From: Saccoglossus kowalevskii
Taxonomy: Eukaryota > Hemichordata > Enteropneusta > Harrimaniidae
Direction of reading: 5' to 3'
DNA length: 53,698 nt
Assembly (NCBI RefSeq): GCF_000003605.2
Contig: NW_003123904.1
Coordinates: 26,788 to 80,485, forward strand
Below the pieces are notes generated by a model. The model had not been told where the DNA came from and made no database searches. It saw only the letters and a program-made list of their open reading frames with translations. How positions within the stretch are numbered: the first letter of the stretch is position 1; each line of letters opens with the position of its first letter. The position numbers were made by a program, and so were the translations under genes. Positions 47,870-53,698 of this stretch are shown here, in pieces.

Positions 47870-48481
47870 AAGGGCAAAACTGCTTTCCTTACCCCTATGT
47901 GTCTTCTTCCAATATTGTTACCATCCATTCGGACTTGGGGATAGTCCCAGTATGTTTAACCACACAACACGAACAGTTCCAAGGGGTACTTAAGGGAAGG
48001 TTGTTAGTTTCCTTAGTTGACGACATTTGTATATATAGCAAGACATGGCAAACCCATCTAAAGAGATTCAAAGATGTATTGAATCCAAACCTCTAAATCG
48101 TTTAATGGTTAAAACATCAAAATGTTACTTGAATTTTACCCAACTTGAATTTCTTGGACATATGGTTGGATGAGTTCGGCACGTGTACTGCACGATGCTC
48201 TATGACCCTTGACAATAAGACATGTTAGGGGCTGATTGGGTGTTATTCCAAATTTTTCTCAAACTTCATCACCATTACTGCCCTCTTACACTATTGGGAA
48301 TCTTGTAACCAACGCACTTGATTTACGACTTCCTGAGGAAATCAGATGTCTCTGAATCTGAGTCTTCTAACAATATTATGACAATGTTGCGTTCACAGTT
48401 GCATATGCAAGACGAAAGGTGAGCCTTGCAGAGTCACATTACACGGTGATTGAAAAGAAATGCCATAGTTTGGGGAATTAA
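47870..48481 (+). mobile_element. Decayed Ty3/gypsy reverse transcriptase-RNase H
   Basis: Pieces appear in the order of a Ty3/gypsy polymerase: GKTAFLTPM (about 47880-47910) like the Lys-Thr-Ala-Phe block; VPVCLTTQHEQFQGVL like the Pro-Phe-Gly-Leu-x-x-Ala-Pro-x-x-Phe-Gln block (47944-47991); SLVDDICIYSKTWQTHLK with the catalytic Asp-Asp at 48019-48024; CYLNFTQLEFLGHMV (about 48124-48168), the RT thumb motif; and, after a gap, VAYARRKVSLAESHY with VIEKKCHSL (48398-48472), the tyr-ala-ser-arg-lys / glu-lys-glu block of the RNase H region. The reading frame changes and TAG, TGA and TAA stops intervene, and the segment between thumb and RNase H is shortened. The copy is dead. It lies in the same orientation as the LTR at 48909. 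Confidence 0.85.
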
Positions 48482-48908
48482 AAGTAACCAAAATCTAGGA
48501 GCAGCCCATTTAAGCTGATATCTTGAGGTACCAATATAACAACAAACCAATAAATGGTCTTAAAGTTATATGTGGTCTTAAATGTTATATAGTAATTCTT
48601 GATATTTGAAACTGTAGTTTTCCTGATCCATAACATCACTGATAATTGTTGATACCATCTTTTATAGTATCATTTCATCTTAGAATGGGGGTCACAATGC
48701 ATCTGGATCGTATTATAAGGAAAGAATTGTGTTGCACATAAGTAATTTATTACAATGAAGCACATGTTATACACAAGAGATGTAATTATGTATTAGTTAT
48801 TATTATATTATATTATAAAGTGGTGAGAGCCCATCTTCGAAGATAAGCTTTATAGCCCACATTTCGGCACATTTAACACTACACGGATAATTATCTGAAA
48901 GTGGGTTG
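48482..48908. other. Spacer between RNase H remnant and LTR
   Basis: In an intact element about 2 kb of integrase would lie here; only about 430 AT-rich bases are present and no zinc-binding or Asp-Asp-Glu motif was seen. GTTG at 48905-48908 matches the 4 bases after the LTR. Confidence 0.4.
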
Positions 48909-49109
48909 TGTTACGTGCCCCGGATGTCACCCCTGGACTTCACTTGATGAGTATCCGGGTGATGGGTGTACAGGTGTTGCGGTCCAAATAACGTTTGACA
49001 CAATAAATTGTGATAAATAAACCTGACCTTGAAGTCAGGCCGAACCTGGTTTTTAACATCAAAGTCCGAAAAGTGTGATTTCAAACTTGGAAACAAGCCC
49101 GGCGCTACA
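48909..49109 (+). mobile_element. 201-bp LTR flanked by GTTG (solo or 3' LTR)
   Basis: Begins TGTTACGTGCC and ends CCGGCGCTACA, i.e. TG...CA-type termini with short inverted ends (TGT/ACA). Two AATAAA signals lie at 49002-49007 and 49016-49021, followed by a hairpin CCTGAC/GTCAGG (49022-49039), as expected around the R-U5 border of a plus-strand LTR. GTTG is present immediately on both sides, which fits a 4-base target duplication and so a solo LTR. Alternatively it is the 3' LTR of the decayed element just upstream, with the left GTTG by chance; the purine-rich GAAAGTGGG before it could be a polypurine tract relic. Confidence 0.65.
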
Positions 49110-51909
49110 GTTGCGAAGGTAGAGTTCAATGCCTCAAAAATTCACTGCGATGACCAACTCTACACTGCTACAACTTGACACACATGGGGAAATGTACCAA
49201 ACATTCCTAAAAACTTTCAGTTATTATACTATACTTATTAATTTAAAGAATTTATTATTTTTCTGGTTGGCTTATTTATGTGAGATTTTACAAATATATA
49301 TGTGAAGAGTATGGAATATTTTCGCCCGACGTGTTTTGTAACCTCCACCTATTACCTACTGGGTGCCCGCGTTGGTGCGTGGTGAAGGCCGCGTTTAGCA
49401 CTGAAGTTTGCATGGCGACTAATACTGTCGGAGACGAGAACTATACCAAGCATAGATTTTGTATAACTAGTAAACTATGGTTTCACGTAGTTTTTGTGAG
49501 GCGTTGTATGACCGCTGTGCATTCTTGTTTTTATGTGTTTTGTTTTTAATTGTATTGAAGTATATTTGTACCCATCAATATAAATTATCCCTGTATTACA
49601 CGAATTGTGTAATTCTAAATTGGTTGACAACCCGCACACAAGGTGGAACAAATGTTGAATATTATTGTTTTTTGGGGGTTGATATTTCACCTGAACCCGT
49701 CACCTGGTGTCATGCATCAGAAATAATGGACACTGTGTGACGTGATTGGTGTTATCTACCTAACTTTAAGGACTGTCTCATCCTAAAAACTGGTGGGGGG
49801 GACTTCAAACATGGCGTTTAAAGCAAATTCTCATCAAATCAGATAAATGTATTTTTTATGCAGTGAGAACCAGTTATAAACATGACTGCTTATAAAGTTC
49901 TAAGGTTTTTTTGACTGAACTAATCTGTTACCGTTCTTTTAATTTATCTGAGAATCGAAAATTACAATACAGCACAATATAATGTAATAAAACCCAAAGC
50001 AGCAGGGTACTTTGTTGCGTTTTCCTTGGGCAAGAATAGTTCATATCTAAAGTATAATATCCCTAAACTATGACACATTTTTTTTCATAGATTGCCAAGA
50101 ACGCTATACAATAGCAAGGACGTTAAGTTACGACGTTATACAAACATAGTTCGTTAAACCGGTTAGTACTAGTCACGATTCAATTATTTGCATTTGCGCG
50201 CGGCATTAATTTTGAAATAAATATGGATTGCTAACAATTGGAGGAGTAGCGAAATGTGTGGCTTATTTGTAAGATTGTTAAAATTCGGTAGTTTCGCCCA
50301 ATTATATTAATTACATATATTATAATTTTTTAAACACTTTGCAAATCGATGCCAGTGTTTGTATATTTCTTCATTTACAGCATCTAAAGTACGCCATTAA
50401 TTGATTGGGTTTTGTTTCGATCCGCGCGTTAAATGTGTGCTCATCAAAAGTAATAACAGTAACGCACGGATCTGTCCGCTAAATGTTTACACTGATGTAC
50501 AACCATGCTGTTTGTTTTCCCCACAGATTTCTAGTCGCGTGACCAAAATTCCTTTGCGTAGGAAGTTAACGCAAAAAGCTTATTATTGCAGGCGAAAACA
50601 ATGAGTCACACGCTTAGGAAATCGAACAAAGCTTATTGATAGATACCCATGTCCATATCGTCATCTTACATACGTGTTTTTTTCTCTTTTTTTTCGTTTT
50701 CGAAGATGACGAAATCGAATATTTTCCAACTTACTGATTCCTTCCTGGTTTTGATTTGGGATTTGTATAGTGAGATTTGAGTTAGATTTAAAACCATTCA
50801 TGGGTGAAACTAATTAGGGACGGGCCAATATATATGTTGGGTTTTTGTAGGCTAGAATTTGAACGGAAAAAGATAACGAACATTTACATACAGAAAATGC
50901 CCGGATGTCCGCCCCCGAGGACAGGAAGAGACAATCGTCAACGTAGGAAAGTCTTTCTGAACATCGCTCAACATGGTGATTAGTAGCACTCCGTCAGTAT
51001 TATTGGTTCATAAAGAAAGTATTCACACAATAAACCTGCTAGAAAACAAAAATGTAATCTTGATAGGTTATTTCAATATAAGCAGTTCGTTAGTCATTCG
51101 TTTCTTTTAATAATTGTCTCCTGTTTGACAAATTAGAATCCTATACAAAGATGTGTAAAACAAGGTCATTAATGTGAAAATTCTGAACATAACTGATTTA
51201 ATATGCAAATTAATACATTTTCGTCATATTTGTTATCTATATATATAACATTTCAAAATTGATTCACCGCAGCGACATCACGCAATGTCACTTCAATAAC
51301 CGCAGCAATCTTAAAAATGTGTGTGAGAGAAATACAATGGGCCCATTCAGTTGAAACTACTTAACAAATTATTAAGAATTAAAAGCATGCCAACAGTCGG
51401 AAGAAAGATTAATCTCGTCAGGATCAAAACTCATTCATTTTTAGAAGACTAGATAAAGACGTTTTCTTTTCATCGAATTCTGTTCGAAATGCATCCTTTA
51501 TTGGGAGATATTAGTTCTAAAAAGCGCATACTTCCTGTCGGAGTTGTCCCTTTGTGTGGATTCACGCACCACTGCTGCTGCTAACAGCAACACACGAGTG
51601 TCTTCGATTGCGCCGTATATAGTCGTTGCGTGCCTACTTGGAATTGGCATCGAACAACCTGCTTGATGTGATACATCTCTCAGCAAGTATTTTCGTTATT
51701 AGAAAATAAGCCAACACTGTAATGCCTCGAGACTGACGTCCATGGCGCCATCAGTTTTATTGGCGCGTGACAAATGGAGTAGTTCCAAATAGGCGTTGGG
51801 CGTGTTATATATTATCAGCGTTGTTTACGTACATCAATAAATTCATTTCATACTGAAAAACTTCTTTTAATGAAGGTCAATATTTTCGCATCTCTTTATT
51901 CGTTGCATT
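49110..51909. other. Non-coding stretch, no gene seen
   Basis: Contains a 10-bp hairpin TCGTCATCTT (50658-50667) / AAGATGACGA (50703-50712) with a T-rich loop. Overlapping frames near 49280-49740 and 50401-50604 are not recognised. Confidence 0.4.
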
Positions 51910-51972
51910 TTAAAGGGCGGTGGTCGTTCTGTTCGATATGGGACGACGTACACAACGCGTGCAAATCATATT
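51910..51972 (+). mobile_element. Partial relative of the inverted-repeat element at 38830-38962
   Basis: TTAAAGGGCGGTGGTCGTT, then TTCGATATGGGAC, then GACGTACACAACGCGTG aligns with the minus strand of 38890-38962, with an 11-16-base length difference after the terminal block. Similarity fades after about 51972. A weak counterpart of the other end may be AACGACCGCTC near 52071, which would make a roughly 170-bp element, but this end is eroded. Confidence 0.6.
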
Positions 51973-53395
51973 GCTTATTTGAACACAGCTATTGATTCGT
52001 ATGTTACTGTTTTTGTTGATGACTACGAATCACGCAACTAAGAAGAACAAATGACGGTGACGTTCGAGGTAACGACCGCTCACACTACAGTAGTAGTAGT
52101 AGTCAGTTATTGAAATGTTCGCCAAGTAGCATATGGTTTCTGTGAGGATTTTCCCAGCCCAATTATTGACCTTTTTACCAAATTAGGTAAATCGTCAGTG
52201 TTTTTTTTTCATGTAATCGGTTTGTTCCATGTGATAAATGTCCCGTTAATCACGTGAACATGTGTCAAGTGCGTCACGGTGGTACCGACAAGTTCTCGCT
52301 GAGATAACTATACTGCGCAACGCTCTGCGCATGAAGATGGCGCCCACATGGATCACATTAACACAGCTGTATCTTTATTTTATCCGCAGGGGGCTGCGAA
52401 TTAAATTCTTTCTTCTCAGGGGCCCTGTTAGATGTACTGAAGTTTTTTTTTGATAGCATTTTTGACGCAGATTAATGTTTTTCTAGTGTAGATTGTATTT
52501 TTATTTAATTTTAACCTCCTTTCCCGTCATAATTAATGTTTTTCTGTATAATGAAGTATAATGGTTTTACACACACGCGAGTGTGAGAAAGTATCCATCT
52601 GCCCGCGTGAATAAAATTGGTGTTATGATTTTGATTATTTTTTTTATTTCCTGCCGTGATTAGAGCTTTGGGGAGAAAAATACACAATTTTCAATCCAAT
52701 CTCGATGATAATTACATCTACCAACAGTGACGAAACCGTGAGTCGACGTTTACGCTTACCATGCGACTGAAGTACCTCCCATCATTCGACACACGCAGAT
52801 GACGTCATCAACGCACTTTAGCAACCTTAATAGCACCAGTCTTGTTTCAAGTGTTAAATGTTCTATAGAAAAAGCTGGACGTCGAGTAAACATTTACCCA
52901 ACACTGGTGACATAATTCATAGCAGCTCTCTAATAAAGTTAGCGCACTGACATTTTGAAATGGCGTGTTTATCTTCCTCCTCGACAGCACTGAATTCCTC
53001 CTTGATCACGTTTTTTCAATTATATATCTTCATACGCAAACTATAAAGGTAATGACCAATAGACGCTTTTCAATGTGAAAATTATTGATATTTTTGATAA
53101 AAAAATCGAGAGTTCATCGAACTTTTCTTCTGGTGGTCATGTGGTCATTGCACGGGCCCTGGTGTTGCCTAGATGTGTAACGAGCCTTGGATACCGCCAA
53201 AGCAAAGGTTACCAAGCGTTAACATTCAATTGTCTTGATGTATTACTTTGGTATACGTGAGTTGCTCCAACAACGGGCGCTCAATACATCTATACCCACT
53301 GTGTGTCAATTACAATTATATATGCATATCGGCGGGACTGTTTGTCCACCGTAAGTACATTACGACGACTACCACGCGGCCTATGACCCCTTCCC
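51973..53395. other. Non-coding stretch; some exon-like signals but no gene called
   Basis: Short TAG repeat at 52088-52103. TCACGTGA at 52250-52257, an AAGATGGCGCCC motif (YY1-like) near 52334, TGACGTCA at 52800-52807. Two good acceptor-like sites (TTTATCCGCAG near 52389 and TTTCTTCTCAG near 52420) are followed by a short frame ending at 52475 and an AATAAA at 52610, which could be a last exon on the plus strand; the evidence is thin. Confidence 0.3.
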
Positions 53396-53402
53396 TTTAA
53401 AA
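53396..53402 (+). promoter_or_regulatory. TATA-like element upstream of the right-edge gene
   Basis: TTTAAAA in a GC-richer context, about 150 bases before the ATG at 53554. A start site around 53430 would give a leader of about 125 bases with two short upstream reading frames, ATG at 53469 (5 codons) and ATG at 53504 (11 codons), which could dampen translation. Inference from spacing only. Confidence 0.25.
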
Positions 53403-53553
53403 GGACGGGAGCGATCTCGTTCTAGGTCGCCGTTTGGTCGTCTTGCTTAGTCGTTGTTGTCCAAGCACATGCATCTCCAGGCGTAGCTGTAAGGTTGCAA
53501 TCAATGTCGCCAATATATTGTACTGTATCTACTGATTGAAACCTTCACAACAA

Positions 53554-53698
53554 ATGGCGTATGTTAAAACTATTTTCTGTGTCCAGGGTGAATTTCCTCA
53601 ACCGAGCACAAACAACAACTTTTACAACTTGGTGACACATGACTTGTACATTTCGATGTTGTGTAAGAGCGCAAGTCAAGCCTATTTATCTTGCCGTT
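53554..53698 (+). CDS. Candidate start of a gene running off the right edge
   Basis: ATG in strong context (A at -3, G at +4) with a stop in frame upstream at 53533-53535. The frame stays open for all 48 codons to the window end. It begins MAYVKTIFCVQGEFPQPS and continues with NNNFYNLVTHDLYISML. Codons for Asn, Tyr and Asp often end in C and Leu is often TTG, unlike random AT-rich DNA, which supports coding. An acceptor-like TTTTCTGTGTCCAG at about 53571-53584 offers another reading, in which an exon starts at 53585 in the same frame. I do not recognise the family; partial at its 3' end. Confidence 0.4.
   Translation, partial: MAYVKTIFCVQGEFPQPSTNNNFYNLVTHDLYISMLCKSASQAYLSCR

Noticed and set aside
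49280-49740. Overlapping plus-strand frames of 87-89 codons
   Set aside because: Overlapping in two phases with an opposing frame, no recognised domain, no splice or promoter support.

Overview
This is AT-rich (about 37% GC by eye), gene-poor DNA from a eukaryote, most likely a marine invertebrate animal. The reasons are an intron-split two-pore potassium channel (K2P) exon with a textbook GTAAGT donor, decayed LINE and Ty3/gypsy retrotransposons, short inverted-repeat elements, and many micro- and minisatellites. CpG is not visibly depleted. No bacterial operon structure, rRNA or tRNA was seen. The phylum cannot be fixed from this sequence alone; a lophotrochozoan or invertebrate deuterostome would fit.

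Layout. Bases 1-192 hold the endonuclease domain of a non-LTR retrotransposon on the minus strand, cut by the window edge. From 0.2 to 10 kb there is non-coding DNA with a 33-bp minisatellite (1.8-2.05 kb), an ATTT microsatellite (2.6-2.7 kb) and one unexplained coding-like patch (5.8-6.25 kb, minus). At 10.2-11.3 kb three overlapping open frames follow one another in different phases and look like a broken gene. From 11.3 to 33 kb the window is dominated by repeats: a degenerate CT/CA-rich repeat (16.1-16.3 kb), a roughly 41-bp minisatellite of almost 1 kb (17.3-18.3 kb), an almost perfect 403-bp tandem duplication (21.06-21.86 kb), older duplications (24.2-24.8 kb) and a TGAG satellite (26.8-26.96 kb). 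A possible small secreted-peptide gene with a TATA box lies at 22.8-23.0 kb.

The one firmly recognised gene is at 32.97-33.44 kb on the minus strand. It is the first coding exon of a K2P channel of the invertebrate KCNK18/TWK-like type, and it ends inside the first pore signature. The remaining exons would lie at lower coordinates, so much of 0-33 kb may be its intron sequence; I could not find those exons. Beyond 34 kb come a T-rich/TTTG tract, a 133-bp inverted-repeat element with a partial relative at 51.9 kb, a pentanucleotide satellite (46.56-46.75 kb), a decayed Ty3/gypsy polymerase (47.9-48.5 kb) and a 201-bp LTR flanked by GTTG (48.9-49.1 kb). At the right edge, an ATG in strong start context opens a frame that runs off the window (53,554-53,698) and may be the first exon of another gene.

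The recognisable genes do not form a pathway; they are separate animal genes set in repeat-rich DNA. The most unusual window-wide signal is the excess of two 8-bp palindromes with an ACGT core: 11 copies of TGACGTCA and 7 of TCACGTGA.
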